Shown: positions 1 through 10,735 of the stretch, one piece after another
Layout: each line of letters begins with the position of its first letter
How positions within the stretch are numbered: the first letter of the stretch is position 1
NCBI RefSeq assembly: GCF_003852545.1
Contig: NZ_QAJR01000040.1
Coordinates: 1-64,000, forward strand
Direction of reading: 5' to 3'
Origin: Acidovorax sp. FJL06
GTDB taxonomy: Bacteria > Pseudomonadota > Gammaproteobacteria > Burkholderiales > Burkholderiaceae_C
DNA: 64,000 nucleotides
Notes under the pieces: generated by a model
Databases searched by the model: none
What the model was told of the DNA's origin: nothing
The model's input: only the letters and a program-made list of their open reading frames with translations
Position numbers and translations under genes: made by a program

Positions 1-16
1 TTAGTGTGAGCAGGCC

Positions 17-799
17 CTATCCGCGCTTCTTCAACAAGGCCGAGCCTCCGCTCGCCATCGCCAGCTCGTGCGTGGTGTTCAGCAGGGCAGGGCCCAGGGC
101 CTGCATGCGTTCGGGCGTCAGGCGCACCAGCGGGCCGGCGATCGTCACCACCCCGATCACCGTGCCGTTGCCCCGGCGGATGGGCGCGGCCATGGCCGTC
201 ATGGCCGGCGCGAACACCTCGACGATGGTGCTGAAGCCCTGCTGGCGCGCCGTGCGCAGGTAGGCCAGCAGTTCCTTGACCGTGGTCGGGGCATTGGGGC
301 CGTAGTCATCCGGCTTGCCGAAGCCCTGGCGCGATACCAGGGCCAGGGCCTCTTCGTCGCTCATGGTCGACAGCCAGGCATGGCCGGCCGAGCTGCACGA
401 GAGGTTGACCGACAGGCCCATGTCCGGGTCGTAGCGCAGGCCGCGCACGGCGCCCTGGGCCTTGGCCACGAAGGTCAGTTCGTCCCCGCTCACCACGGCC
501 AGCCGTACCAGTTCCCCCGACTCCACTGCAAGCCGGTCCAGCAAGGGTTGGGCGATATCGACCACGCCCGTGGCGCTCAGGTGGGACAGGCCCAGCGACA
601 CCAGCTTGATCGTGAGCGTGTAGTTGCCCTGGCTGTGGTCTTGGCGCACATAGCCGCAGCGGATCAGCTCGGCCAGCAGGCGGTGCGTGGCGCTCAGTGG
701 CATGTCCAGCTCGGACGCCAGGGCCGACAGCGCCTTGCCCTCGGGGTGGGGCGCCAGGTGTTCCAGGACTTTGAAGCTGCGCTCAAGGATGCTGCTCAT
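17..799 (-). CDS. IclR family transcriptional regulator
   Basis: A 260-residue DNA-binding regulator. The N-terminal winged helix-turn-helix (about residues 1-65, with LERSFKVLEHL and PLSATHRLLAEL) is followed by the IclR effector-binding domain, including RLAVVSGDELTFVAKAQG and the late motif VIGVVTIAGP. Length is normal for the family. It is divergent from a TRAP solute-binding gene, and a perfect IclR-type palindrome lies between them, so it probably controls that transporter gene and the adjacent aroQ as well as itself. The ligand is unknown; the neighbouring dehydroquinate dehydratase makes an aromatic or quinate-type compound a reasonable guess. Confidence 0.9.
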   Translation of the reverse strand: MSSILERSFKVLEHLAPHPEGKALSALASELDMPLSATHRLLAELIRCGYVRQDHSQGNYTLTIKLVSLGLSHLSATGVVDIAQPLLDRLAVESGELVRLAVVSGDELTFVAKAQGAVRGLRYDPDMGLSVNLSCSSAGHAWLSTMSDEEALALVSRQGFGKPDDYGPNAPTTVKELLAYLRTARQQGFSTIVEVFAPAMTAMAAPIRRGNGTVIGVVTIAGPLVRLTPERMQALGPALLNTTHELAMASGGSALLKKRG

Positions 800-877
800 G
801 GCAAAGGCTTTCGATCAGGGGCGGGCAGGGGGCTGCTGGGCCGCAATGTACCAAAAATTGTTAAAGGGTTTCTACTA

Positions 878-892
878 TGGAAACTGTTTCCA
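878..892. promoter_or_regulatory. IclR-type operator palindrome
   Basis: TGGAAACTGTTTCCA is a perfect 7+1+7 palindrome in the divergent intergenic region. It matches the classic IclR-family operator form TGGAAAT-N-ATTTCCA. It lies 79 bp upstream of the iclR-family start and 90 bp upstream of the transporter gene, where one bound regulator could act on both. Operator function is inferred. Confidence 0.6.
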
Positions 893-982
893 CTTTTTTC
901 TACGATCCGCCACCATGTGCTTCCCACCGCTGTGCGGCCGGGCAGCGGTCGCCCCTTGGTTCTTTTTGACTGGAGAAGCCCC

Positions 983-1984
983 GTGAGAAAAACTGCCTGC
1001 CTTCTGGCAATCGCCAGCCTGTCCCTGCTGCTGGCCGGGCCTGCCAGCGCCCAGCAAGAGCGCGTGATCCGCTTTGGCCACCTGAACAATGCCGACCACC
1101 CGGTGAGCTTTGGCGTCAAGCGCTTTGGCGAACTGCTGGCGGCCAAGAGCGGCGGCAAGATGAAGGTGATGGAGTTCCCCGCCTCGCAGCTGGGCAACGA
1201 GTTGCAGCAGCAGTCGGCCCTGCAGGGCGGGGTGCAGCAGATGTCGGCGCCGGCCACCACCTCGCTGGCCGGCATCGTCAAGGAATTCGGCCTCGTGGAC
1301 TTCCCCTTCGCGGTGGCCAACTTTGCGCAGGCCGATGCCCTGCTCGACGGCCCGCTGGGTCAGGCGCTGATTGCCAAACTGCCCGACAAGGGCCTGGTGG
1401 CCCTGGGTTACTGGGACCTGGGCTTTCGCAACGTGACCAACAGCAAACGCCCCATCACCCGGGCCGAAGACCTGGACGGCCTCAAGCTGCGCGTGATCCC
1501 CAACCCGGTGTTCCTTGACACCTTCAAGGCCTTCAAGGCCAACCCCGTGCCCATGCCGTTCGCCGAGCTGTATGGCGCGCTGGAAGCCAAGGCGGTGGAC
1601 GGCCAGGAAAACCCGTTCGCCGTGATCCTGTCCAACAAGATGTTCGAGGTGCAGAAGTACGTGAGCGCCACCAACCACGTCTATGCGGCCAACATCGTGC
1701 TGGTGAGCAAGAAGTTCTGGGACCAGCTTGCCCCCGCCGAGCAAAAGATGATGCACGACGCCGCCCGCGAAACGCGCGACTACCAGCGCCAGGTGAGCCG
1801 CGCTGCCGCGCAACGGGCGGTGGGCGAGCTGCAGGCCAAGGGCATGCAGTTCAATGAAGTGGCCGTGGCCGAGCAAAAGCGCATGCAGCAGATCGCACAG
1901 CCCGTGGCCGACAGATTCGCGGCCAGCTACGACCCGGCCATGGTCAAGCTCTACAACGACGAACTGGCCCGTATCCGCAAGTAA
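983..1984 (+). CDS. TRAP transporter solute-binding protein, DctP family
   Basis: Periplasmic solute-binding subunit of a tripartite ATP-independent transporter, 333 residues. The GTG at 983 is preferred over upstream in-frame starts because GGAG lies 7 nt before it and a clean signal peptide follows (RKTACLLAIASLSLLLAG...ASA). The body carries typical DctP motifs, including DLDGLKLRVIPNPVF, which holds the Arg that usually binds the substrate carboxylate, and GALEAKAVDGQENPF. No DctQ or DctM membrane subunits lie in the window, so it is an orphan or its partners are elsewhere. It is followed after 20 bp by aroQ in the same direction. The substrate is unknown; a carboxylate is expected. Confidence 0.9.
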   Translation: MRKTACLLAIASLSLLLAGPASAQQERVIRFGHLNNADHPVSFGVKRFGELLAAKSGGKMKVMEFPASQLGNELQQQSALQGGVQQMSAPATTSLAGIVKEFGLVDFPFAVANFAQADALLDGPLGQALIAKLPDKGLVALGYWDLGFRNVTNSKRPITRAEDLDGLKLRVIPNPVFLDTFKAFKANPVPMPFAELYGALEAKAVDGQENPFAVILSNKMFEVQKYVSATNHVYAANIVLVSKKFWDQLAPAEQKMMHDAARETRDYQRQVSRAAAQRAVGELQAKGMQFNEVAVAEQKRMQQIAQPVADRFAASYDPAMVKLYNDELARIRK

Positions 1985-2004
1985 GCCATCCGGCCCGACA
2001 CACC

Positions 2005-2451
2005 ATGAAAATCCTCATCCTCCACGGCCCCAACCTCAACCTGTTTGGCCGCCGCGAACCCCACATCTACGGCACCACCACGCTGGCGCAGATCAACGAG
2101 CGGCTGCAAAAGCTCGCCACCGAACTGGGCGTGGAACTGGACATCGTGCAGTCCAACCACGAAGGCGTGCTCATCGACTTTTTGCACGACAACATCGACG
2201 CCGCGCAGGGCGCGCTGGTGAACCCGGCGGGCCTCACCCAGCATGGCGTGCCGCTGCACGACGCGATCAAGGCTATGCCCTTCCCGGTGATCGAGGTCCA
2301 CATGTCCAACATCGCCGCACGCGAGGCCTGGCGCGCGCACTCCATCATCTCGCCCGCCGTCAAGGCCACGGTGCAGGGCTTTGGGCCCCACTCCTACCTG
2401 GCCGGGCTGCGCTCGCTGGTCGAAAGCCTGCGCGAGGCGGCGGTGTCCTGA
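2005..2451 (+). CDS. aroQ: Type II 3-dehydroquinate dehydratase
   Basis: Converts 3-dehydroquinate to 3-dehydroshikimate, 148 residues, cytoplasmic dodecameric enzyme family. Recognised by HGPNLNLFGRREPHIYG at the N-terminus (catalytic Arg and Tyr of the flexible loop), the NPAGLT segment, and IEVHMSNIAAREAWR with the conserved His. It deviates from biosynthetic AroQ in places: family proteins usually have NPGAYTHTS where this one has NPAGLTQHG. It follows a TRAP solute-binding gene by 20 bp under an IclR-type regulator, which suggests a catabolic paralogue for quinate or shikimate-like compounds rather than the housekeeping copy. That role is inferred. Confidence 0.88.
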   Translation: MKILILHGPNLNLFGRREPHIYGTTTLAQINERLQKLATELGVELDIVQSNHEGVLIDFLHDNIDAAQGALVNPAGLTQHGVPLHDAIKAMPFPVIEVHMSNIAAREAWRAHSIISPAVKATVQGFGPHSYLAGLRSLVESLREAAVS

Positions 2452-2617
2452 ACCTGCCTTGGCTGGGCCTGGGCGCCGCCAGGCCAGCAGGGTAGTTCCG
2501 TGTTTTCGCGGGGCAGGGCGGGTGTTACATTCAAACGCACCTGTTGCCCTGTGCGGCGCGCCGGGCGAGGCTGCCGGCCGCAGCGCTTTCTCCTGCCCCC
2601 GACAAGGACCCCACCGC

Positions 2618-3655
2618 ATGTCACCGGAACGCGAGCGACTGACCCGCATGCTCTTTGATGAATACATCGAGATGTATGCCGCGCGCGATGCCAGGCTGCT
2701 CGCACGCTTCAGTGACAACTTCAGCGGCTTTTCGGGCAGCAGCGACCAGCTGATCAAGAGCCGCGCCGAATGGGCCGAGCTGACGCAGCAAGACTTTGCG
2801 CAGGTGCCGGAGCGCATCGGCATCGAGATGGTGGAGCTGTTCGCGCAGGACCTGGGCGAAGACCTGCTGGCCGCCACCGCCTTTTTCCACATCCACCTGC
2901 CCATCCCCGACGCATTGTTTGCGCGCGAAACCGCGCGCAAGGTGGTGCTGTTTCGGCGCGAAGGCAGTCCTGGCGGCCAGAGCGACTGGAAGATCGTGCA
3001 TGTGAGTGTCTCCATCCCGTTTGGCACGGCCCGTGGCGACGAGGTCTACCCCATCGAAGAACTGCGCCAGCGCAACCGCGAGCTGGAGGCACTGGTGGCC
3101 GAGCGCACCCAGGCCCTGGCCCAGGTCAACCACCGTCTGGAGCTGCTGAGCAACACCGACGGCCTCACCGGCATTGCCAACCGCCGCCATTTCGACGACG
3201 CCCTGGCGCGCGAGTGGGCGCGCGCGCAGCGGGGGGCTGCGCCGCTGGCGCTCATCCTGCTGGATGTGGACGTGTTCAAGCACTTCAACGACCACTACGG
3301 CCACCTGGCGGGCGACGCCTGCCTGCGGACCCTGGCCACCACGCTCGCGCAGGTGGGCGCGCGGCGCGAGGGCGAGCTGGCCGCGCGTTTTGGCGGCGAA
3401 GAGTTTGTGGTGCTGCTGCCGGGTGCCGACCTGGCCGCCGCCGCCGAGGTGGCGCACCATGTTCAGGCGGCGATTCAGCAATTGGCGCTGCCCCACGAAG
3501 GCGCACCGCATGGCATCGTGACCGTGAGCTTTGGCGTGGCCAGCCTGCAGCCCCAGCGCGACCAACTGCCCGAAGAACTGGTGCGCCGCGCTGACCGCGC
3601 CATGTACCGCGCCAAGCAGGGCGGGCGCAACCGGATTGAGCTGGCGCCTGCGTGA
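2618..3655 (+). CDS. Diguanylate cyclase with N-terminal NTF2-like domain
   Basis: Makes cyclic di-GMP from two GTP, 345 residues. The start at 2618 follows AAGGA with good spacing. Residues 1-140 resemble an NTF2/SnoaL-like sensor fold (LTRMLFDEYIEMYAARDARLLARFSDNFSGF). A coiled coil (EELRQRNRELEALVAERTQA) leads into the GGDEF domain with DGLTGIANRRHFD and an intact active-site loop RFGGEEFVVLLPG. The inhibitory RxxD site is degenerate (REGE), so feedback control by product may be weak. No transmembrane segment is seen, so it should be cytoplasmic. It converges on the DUF72 gene. Confidence 0.9.
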   Translation: MSPERERLTRMLFDEYIEMYAARDARLLARFSDNFSGFSGSSDQLIKSRAEWAELTQQDFAQVPERIGIEMVELFAQDLGEDLLAATAFFHIHLPIPDALFARETARKVVLFRREGSPGGQSDWKIVHVSVSIPFGTARGDEVYPIEELRQRNRELEALVAERTQALAQVNHRLELLSNTDGLTGIANRRHFDDALAREWARAQRGAAPLALILLDVDVFKHFNDHYGHLAGDACLRTLATTLAQVGARREGELAARFGGEEFVVLLPGADLAAAAEVAHHVQAAIQQLALPHEGAPHGIVTVSFGVASLQPQRDQLPEELVRRADRAMYRAKQGGRNRIELAPA

Positions 3656-3688
3656 TGCGCTGGTGACCCGAAACCGCGCCGCCAGCCC

Positions 3689-4774
3689 CTACCGCCCCGC
3701 CAGCTTCACGACCTCTTCCGCCACCCCCCGCACCGTCAGCGGCGCGCTGCCCTCGGCGTGGTTGCTGATGGTGACCAGCGCGTTCTGCCCCCGGCCCGTG
3801 ATGCCCGCAATCACCGCCGCCAGCGCCGCCCGCGTCTCCAGGTCCGGGTGGTGCAGCCGGTCGTAGGGTTCGTACAGCCGCTCGGCATCTTCATAGCCAT
3901 AGGGGCCATGCACCGGGTTCAGGTTCCAGCGGCACACCAGGGGGCCGGGCCACAGCGCGCGCAGCATAGGCAACTGCGCCTGCAGCGGCGGCATCTTGGC
4001 ATGCAGGCCCAGGCAGTAGGTGGCACCTGCTTCGCGCAGCACGGCGGCAAAGTCGGGGGTCAGCCATTCGGGGTCGCGCACCTCCACCGCAATCACGCCA
4101 TCGGGGGCCGTCGGCGCGAGGGCTGGCAGGGCGAGCAGCATGGTGCGCAGGCGCTCCAGCAGCATCGGCATGCGGTCCAGCTGCGCCAGGGGCAGGGGGC
4201 TGAGCTGAAACACCAGCGCCCCCAGCTTTTGCCCCAGGCCCTGCAGCGCGGGCTCCACACATTCGCTGCGCGCCAGCTCGGGGCTCAGAAACGCCGGGTT
4301 GGGCTGGCGGCCCCGGCCGTCCTCGCTGCGCACCAGCGCATCCGTCACCACACTGGGCGCCTTCACCACAAACCGAAAGTCATCGGGCACCTGGGATGCG
4401 TAGCGCTCGAACTGGCTCGCGGTGAGCGGGCGATAAAAGCTGCGGTCGATGCTCACCGTGCGCAGCAGCGGGTGCTGCGCGTACACGGCCAGCCCCTGTT
4501 TGGAGAGCTGCGCGTCGGAGTGCTCGCCCTCCCACACCAGCCCTTTCCATCCCGGGTAGGTCCACGACGACGTGCCCAGGCGCAACTGCGCAGGCAAGGC
4601 GGCGGCCAGGGTTGTCAACGCATCGTCGGGAGCGATGGGGGCCACCGTGCCAGACCGAGTGCGCCGCGCAGGGGGCTCGGCACCTTGGGTGGGAGACGTG
4701 TCGGAAGGCACCTGCACCGCAGCGCCCCCTGTGGGGGGCTTGGGCAACGCGTCACCAAAAAGATCGTCTTGCAT
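3689..4774 (-). CDS. DUF72 (YecE-like) protein
   Basis: A 361-residue cytoplasmic protein of the DUF72 TIM-barrel-like family. The family signature near the start of the domain is clear (LRLGTSSWTYPGWKGLVWEG, then SIDRSFYRPLTASQFERYA and FRFVVKAPSVVTD). The first ~60 residues are a Pro/Ala/Thr-rich extension not typical of the core domain. The biochemical function of the family is not established. The gene converges with the diguanylate cyclase and lies 49 bp upstream of another minus-strand gene, a possible loose operon. Confidence 0.85.
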   Translation of the reverse strand: MQDDLFGDALPKPPTGGAAVQVPSDTSPTQGAEPPARRTRSGTVAPIAPDDALTTLAAALPAQLRLGTSSWTYPGWKGLVWEGEHSDAQLSKQGLAVYAQHPLLRTVSIDRSFYRPLTASQFERYASQVPDDFRFVVKAPSVVTDALVRSEDGRGRQPNPAFLSPELARSECVEPALQGLGQKLGALVFQLSPLPLAQLDRMPMLLERLRTMLLALPALAPTAPDGVIAVEVRDPEWLTPDFAAVLREAGATYCLGLHAKMPPLQAQLPMLRALWPGPLVCRWNLNPVHGPYGYEDAERLYEPYDRLHHPDLETRAALAAVIAGITGRGQNALVTISNHAEGSAPLTVRGVAEEVVKLAGR

Positions 4775-4823
4775 GCGCAGTCAATCAGCCATAGAGCCGG
4801 GGAGGGCGTATCCAGTGGGCCCG

Positions 4824-5228
4824 CTACGAACCGCCAAACAACCCCCCCTCGTCCAGCAGGTCAAACGTGATCTGCGGCTGCGCATCCATGCTCTTCTTGA
4901 TGGCCGCCGGAATGGCCTGCCGCGTCTTGCGGCACAGCCCCGGCTGCTCCAGCACCAGGATCGCAATGCCCCGCAGGCTGCGCACCTCGTGCGGGCTCTG
5001 TGTGATCGACAGGCGGATACCCAATTGCTGCTCCATGCGCTCCTGCATCTTGCGCAGGTCCGCCAGGCTGGCCAGGTTCTCCAGCCGGTCCAGCATCTTT
5101 TTTTCTTCCGTCCGCGTGAGCATCAGGATGCGCACATCCCCACTGGGTGCCTGCAGCAGCGCGTCCCGGTCGCAGACGCAGGTGCCGGGGGGGCATTCGG
5201 TGCGGATGGGGAAGGAGGGGTGGGGCAT
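4824..5228 (-). CDS. Conserved hypothetical protein with Cys motif
   Basis: A 134-residue protein of unknown function. The ATG at 5228 is chosen because residues upstream of it are low-complexity and overlap the neighbouring 3' UTR. Visible features are an N-terminal Cys cluster (CPPGTCVCD), a charged helical stretch (TRTEEKKMLDRLENLASLADL) and a C-terminal Gly-rich end (DEGGLFGGS). No signal peptide or membrane segment is present. I recognise it only as a type of short protein conserved in Comamonadaceae. The Cys triad could bind metal, which is speculation. Confidence 0.6.
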   Translation of the reverse strand: MPHPSFPIRTECPPGTCVCDRDALLQAPSGDVRILMLTRTEEKKMLDRLENLASLADLRKMQERMEQQLGIRLSITQSPHEVRSLRGIAILVLEQPGLCRKTRQAIPAAIKKSMDAQPQITFDLLDEGGLFGGS

Positions 5229-5294
5229 GGGGCGTGAGAGAGAAGTTTCCCATTTTATGAAGGGCCGAAAGCTCCGTGCACCCACAAACAAAAA

Positions 5295-5432
5295 GGGCTC
5301 CCAAGGGGAGCCCAGTTTGCATGGCCAGTCGCGGGTGTCTTCAAAACACCTCCCATGGCAGCAGCACCCGCACCGCGCGAAGTGCCACCACCATGGGAAG
5401 TCCCGCAACTGTGTCAATCGGTCAACCGATTA
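5295..5432 (-). ncRNA. Structured 3' UTR element of the DUF4148 gene (copy 1)
   Basis: Read on the minus strand, the sequence after the DUF4148 stop contains two 16-nt arms (5397-5382, CCCATGGTGGTGGCAC; 5367-5352, GTGCTGCTGCCATGGG). They pair along their whole length using Watson-Crick and G-U pairs, with a 14-nt loop. About 40 nt further on is a terminator hairpin (GGGCTCC/GGAGCCC at 5313-5295) followed by a T-rich run. The same arrangement occurs at 31,293-31,469 with base changes that mostly keep the pairing. It may be a 3'-UTR-derived RNA or an mRNA-stabilising structure. Function is unknown. Confidence 0.55.
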
Positions 5433-5723
5433 CATGGCGCTGAATTCGCCGTGGGGGATCTGGCCGGTGCGCACGGCTTCGGCAGCCTGGGCACGCACGG
5501 CAGTGCGGTCGGCGTTGGACTTGTAGGTCACCACGCGCGAGCCTGCGGGCTCCAGGCTGTGGGTGCGGGCTTCGACAACCGCTTCGGCATTCACTTCAGC
5601 GCGGGTGCGATTCGTGTCGAACTGCAGGGCGAATTGCGAGCTGTCAGCTTCGTCGGCATGGGCACCAAAAGCGGCGAAAGCGGCAACAGCAGCGACGGAG
5701 AGGAAACGGGCGGTCTTGTTCAT
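5430..5723 (-). CDS. DUF4148 family exported protein
   Basis: A 97-residue secreted small protein. It has a signal peptide (MNKTARFLSVAAVAAFAAFGAHA) and the short charged helix typical of this Burkholderiales family (TRAEVNAEAVVEARTH, then ADRTAVRAQAAEAVRTGQIPHGEFSAM). Function is unknown. The gene is monocistronic, divergent from tex across 290 bp, and ends in a structured 3' UTR that has a second copy in the window. Two further DUF4148 genes lie in the metal region at 52,110 and 52,577. Confidence 0.8.
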   Translation of the reverse strand: MNKTARFLSVAAVAAFAAFGAHADEADSSQFALQFDTNRTRAEVNAEAVVEARTHSLEPAGSRVVTYKSNADRTAVRAQAAEAVRTGQIPHGEFSAM

Positions 5724-6013
5724 GATGAAAATCCTTGAAAGTAAAAAAGCGTCTCAAAAAAGCCGGGTCAAAAACCATTCCTGAACCGGGTTCGGTGAGT
5801 CGCCTTGCGGGTTCGGCTCATCGATGGGTTGAACTGTACGCCGATAGCGTCCATGGAAAAACTACTTGGTCGCAAACTAACTGTTCCAGTATTGAAAACA
5901 ATCGACGTTCCGGCTGTGGGAGTGCCGTGGAGTCGCCAAACCGCCTGTGGCAAACTCCCGCGCTTCGCCTTTTCTTCCTATCGTTTGACCGCGTCTCAGA
6001 GAGTCCGTCCCCC

Positions 6014-8383
<2,370 letters not shown>

Positions 8384-8456
8384 CTGCGGGCTGGCGGATG
8401 GGGCCCGCCGGGGGCCATAATCGCCAGCACCCCCATCACAACCGGTGCCCTGTCCC

Positions 8457-9284
8457 ATGGAGTTGAACGCACTGCTGGCCCAGCCTGTGGCACTGCCCAG
8501 CCTTCCGCGCGCCGTGGCGCTGCTGATGAGCGAGCTGGCCCATGGCGAGCCCAGCCTGCGGCGCCTGACCCAGCTGTTTGGCACCGACCCCGCCTTGGCC
8601 GCGCGCCTGTTGGAGCTGGCCAATTCGCCCACCTTCCAGCTGCCGCGCCAGATTGCGGGCATCCCCGAGGCCCTGGCGCTGCTGGGCACGGCCCAGTTGC
8701 GCACGCTGGTCACGTCGGCCCCGCTGGGCACCACCTCGCGCTCGGTGCCGGGGGTGAACATGCAGCAGTTCTGGCGCTACAGCCTCAATACCGCCAAGCT
8801 CGCGCGCTCACTGGCCGGCATCGTGCACCAGAACCAGATTGCGGCCTACACGGCGGGCCTGCTGCATGCGCTGGGCGAGCTGGTGATCCACCTCGCAGAC
8901 CCGGAAAAAGCCCAGTCGGTCAACACCCTGGTGGCGCCGTTCGACCTGCGCCGCGACAAGATCGAGCAGCGCATCTTTGGCTACAGCTATGGCCATGTCA
9001 CGGCCGGCTGCGCGCGCCGCTGGCAGCTGCCCGAGGTGGTGATCGACGCCCTGCAGTACCAAAGTGCGCCGTTTGACAACAAGGCTTACGAGCCGCTGGC
9101 GGGCGTGATCCACCTGGCCGCCTGGCGCGCCCGGGCCCGCGAGGCCGAGCTGAGCGAGAAGGAGCTGGCCGTGTCCTTCCCCGGCGAGGTGGGCCTGACC
9201 CTGGGCCTGGACATCGACATGGTGTTGCAGCAAGACCCCATCGACTGGACGGTCCGGCCCGAAGTGGCGGATTTCGCGGTGTAG
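8457..9284 (+). CDS. HDOD domain protein
   Basis: A 275-residue signalling protein with one HDOD domain (a degenerate HD fold used in regulatory and chemotaxis-like proteins). Typical segments are QLFGTDPALAARLLELANSPTF, the repeated Ala/Leu helices around IPEALALLGTAQLRTLV, and AAYTAGLLHALGELVIH. The ATG at 8457 is preferred to a GTG 12 bp upstream. There is no output domain, as in many stand-alone HDOD proteins. It sits 73 bp after tex. Its partner pathway is unknown; several c-di-GMP proteins are encoded nearby. Confidence 0.85.
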   Translation: MELNALLAQPVALPSLPRAVALLMSELAHGEPSLRRLTQLFGTDPALAARLLELANSPTFQLPRQIAGIPEALALLGTAQLRTLVTSAPLGTTSRSVPGVNMQQFWRYSLNTAKLARSLAGIVHQNQIAAYTAGLLHALGELVIHLADPEKAQSVNTLVAPFDLRRDKIEQRIFGYSYGHVTAGCARRWQLPEVVIDALQYQSAPFDNKAYEPLAGVIHLAAWRARAREAELSEKELAVSFPGEVGLTLGLDIDMVLQQDPIDWTVRPEVADFAV

Positions 9285-9291
9285 CGCGACG

Positions 9292-9386
9292 AACAAAACC
9301 CTTCTGGCGTCGTTGCCGCGTCTTGTCGTACTGCGCGTACTGCCTGCAACGCGGCGCCTCGCCAGAACCGCTGCGCTGGTTTTTTT
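9292..9386 (+). repeat. MITE-like interspersed repeat, copy 1
   Basis: A ~95-bp palindromic element between the HDOD and patatin-like genes. Its reverse complement matches the sequence at 15,003-15,100 closely over the whole length. The outer parts are inverted repeats (CTTCTGGCG near the left, CGCCAGAA near the right). The right end forms AACC...GGTT followed by seven T, so the copy can also act as a terminator for the HDOD gene. Confidence 0.75.
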
Positions 9387-9473
9387 ATCCGCTCTGGGGG
9401 CCGCCAGCAAAACTGCCTGATCCCCGCGACTGGGCGACAGCCTGCGGCGGGTTGCTTTGCGACAATCGGCGCC

Positions 9474-10685
9474 ATGAAAGCACTGCGCATCCATGCCGGC
9501 CCCCGTGCCCGGCAACACCTTGAGCACCATGGCCTGCAGCCCGGCGACGTGGGCGTGATCCCCGCAGCGGCCGGCGGGCCCAAGGGGCTGATCCTGGGGC
9601 CGCTGGACCGGTTCCTCTTTGGGGAGTGGCTGCCGCAATCGGACCAGCCCGTGCACCTGGTGGGCGCATCGATTGGCGCGTGGCGCATGGCCACGGCCTG
9701 CCTGCAGCAATCGGTGGCGGCTTTCGAGCGGCTGGAGCATGACTACATCCACCAGGACTATGAGCTGCCCCCGGGTAAGAAGCGCCCCACGGCGGCCCAT
9801 GTGAGCGAGCGGTTTGGGCGCAACTTGGACGCGTTCTATGGCGGGCGGGTGGATGAGGTGCTGAGCCATCCGCGCTACCGCCTGCACATCATCACGTCGC
9901 GGGGGCGCCACCTGCTGGGGCGCGAGCATGGCGTGGCGACGCCGCTGGGCTACCTGGGCGCCTTTTTGACCAATACGGTGCACCGCAAGGCCATGGGGGC
10001 CTGGCTGGAGCGGGTGGTGTTTTCGTCGCCCGATGCATCGGTGCCGGGGGCGGCCTGCGCGGCCCTGCCGTTTGGCACCTCGGACTACCGCACGCGGCAG
10101 GTGCGGCTCAGCGCGGCCAACTTCATGCCGGCGCTGCAGGCGAGCTGCTCCATCCCCTTTGTGCTGCAGGCCGTGCACAACATTCCGGGGGCGCCGCCCG
10201 GGGCGTACTGGGATGGCGGCATCACCGACTACCACCTGCATCTGGCCTATCGCCATCTGGGTGCCAGTGCTTCTGATTTGATAGCTTTTAGGGCAGCAGG
10301 GGCGGGCGGAAGCAGCCAAAAACCTTTGAGCGATGGGGGGGCGCGGGCCGCTGCAGCGGGCGTGCGCCCGGGTTCTGCGGGCATCGTGCTGTACCCGCAC
10401 TTCCAGCACCAGGTGGTGCCGGGCTGGCTGGACAAGGGCCTGAAGTGGCGCCACCGGGCCACCCCCGCGCTGGACAACATGGTGGTGCTGTCGCCCCACC
10501 CCGACTGGGTGCGTTCACTGCCCAATGCCAAGTTGCCCGACCGCAAGGACTTCACCCATTACGGCACGGACAGCCGGGCCCGCGCCCAGGCCTGGCTGGG
10601 CGCCACGAGCGCCAGCCAACAACTGGTAGATGAATGGGCCGAGTGGCTGCGGCGGCCGGACCTGGGGGCCGTGCACCCGCTGTAG
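9474..10685 (+). CDS. Patatin-like phospholipase family protein
   Basis: Predicted serine acyl hydrolase of 403 residues. It shows the patatin pattern: an oxyanion-type glycine loop (PAAAGGPKG), the nucleophile elbow GASIG in VHLVGASIGAWRM, and the catalytic Asp in AYWDGGITDYH. No signal peptide is seen. Residues about 264-300 form an Ala/Gly/Ser-rich insertion (from SASDLIAF to RPGSA) that separates HLGA from IVLYPHFQ, which read as if originally contiguous; this may be a small repeat inserted in frame. Substrate is unknown. The gene converges on the GGDEF-EAL gene. Confidence 0.8.
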   Translation: MKALRIHAGPRARQHLEHHGLQPGDVGVIPAAAGGPKGLILGPLDRFLFGEWLPQSDQPVHLVGASIGAWRMATACLQQSVAAFERLEHDYIHQDYELPPGKKRPTAAHVSERFGRNLDAFYGGRVDEVLSHPRYRLHIITSRGRHLLGREHGVATPLGYLGAFLTNTVHRKAMGAWLERVVFSSPDASVPGAACAALPFGTSDYRTRQVRLSAANFMPALQASCSIPFVLQAVHNIPGAPPGAYWDGGITDYHLHLAYRHLGASASDLIAFRAAGAGGSSQKPLSDGGARAAAAGVRPGSAGIVLYPHFQHQVVPGWLDKGLKWRHRATPALDNMVVLSPHPDWVRSLPNAKLPDRKDFTHYGTDSRARAQAWLGATSASQQLVDEWAEWLRRPDLGAVHPL

Positions 10686-10735
10686 AGAGGTCGGCATGTC
10701 GGTGGTTGGGTGGTATCGCCGCCTTGCCTTCGCTC

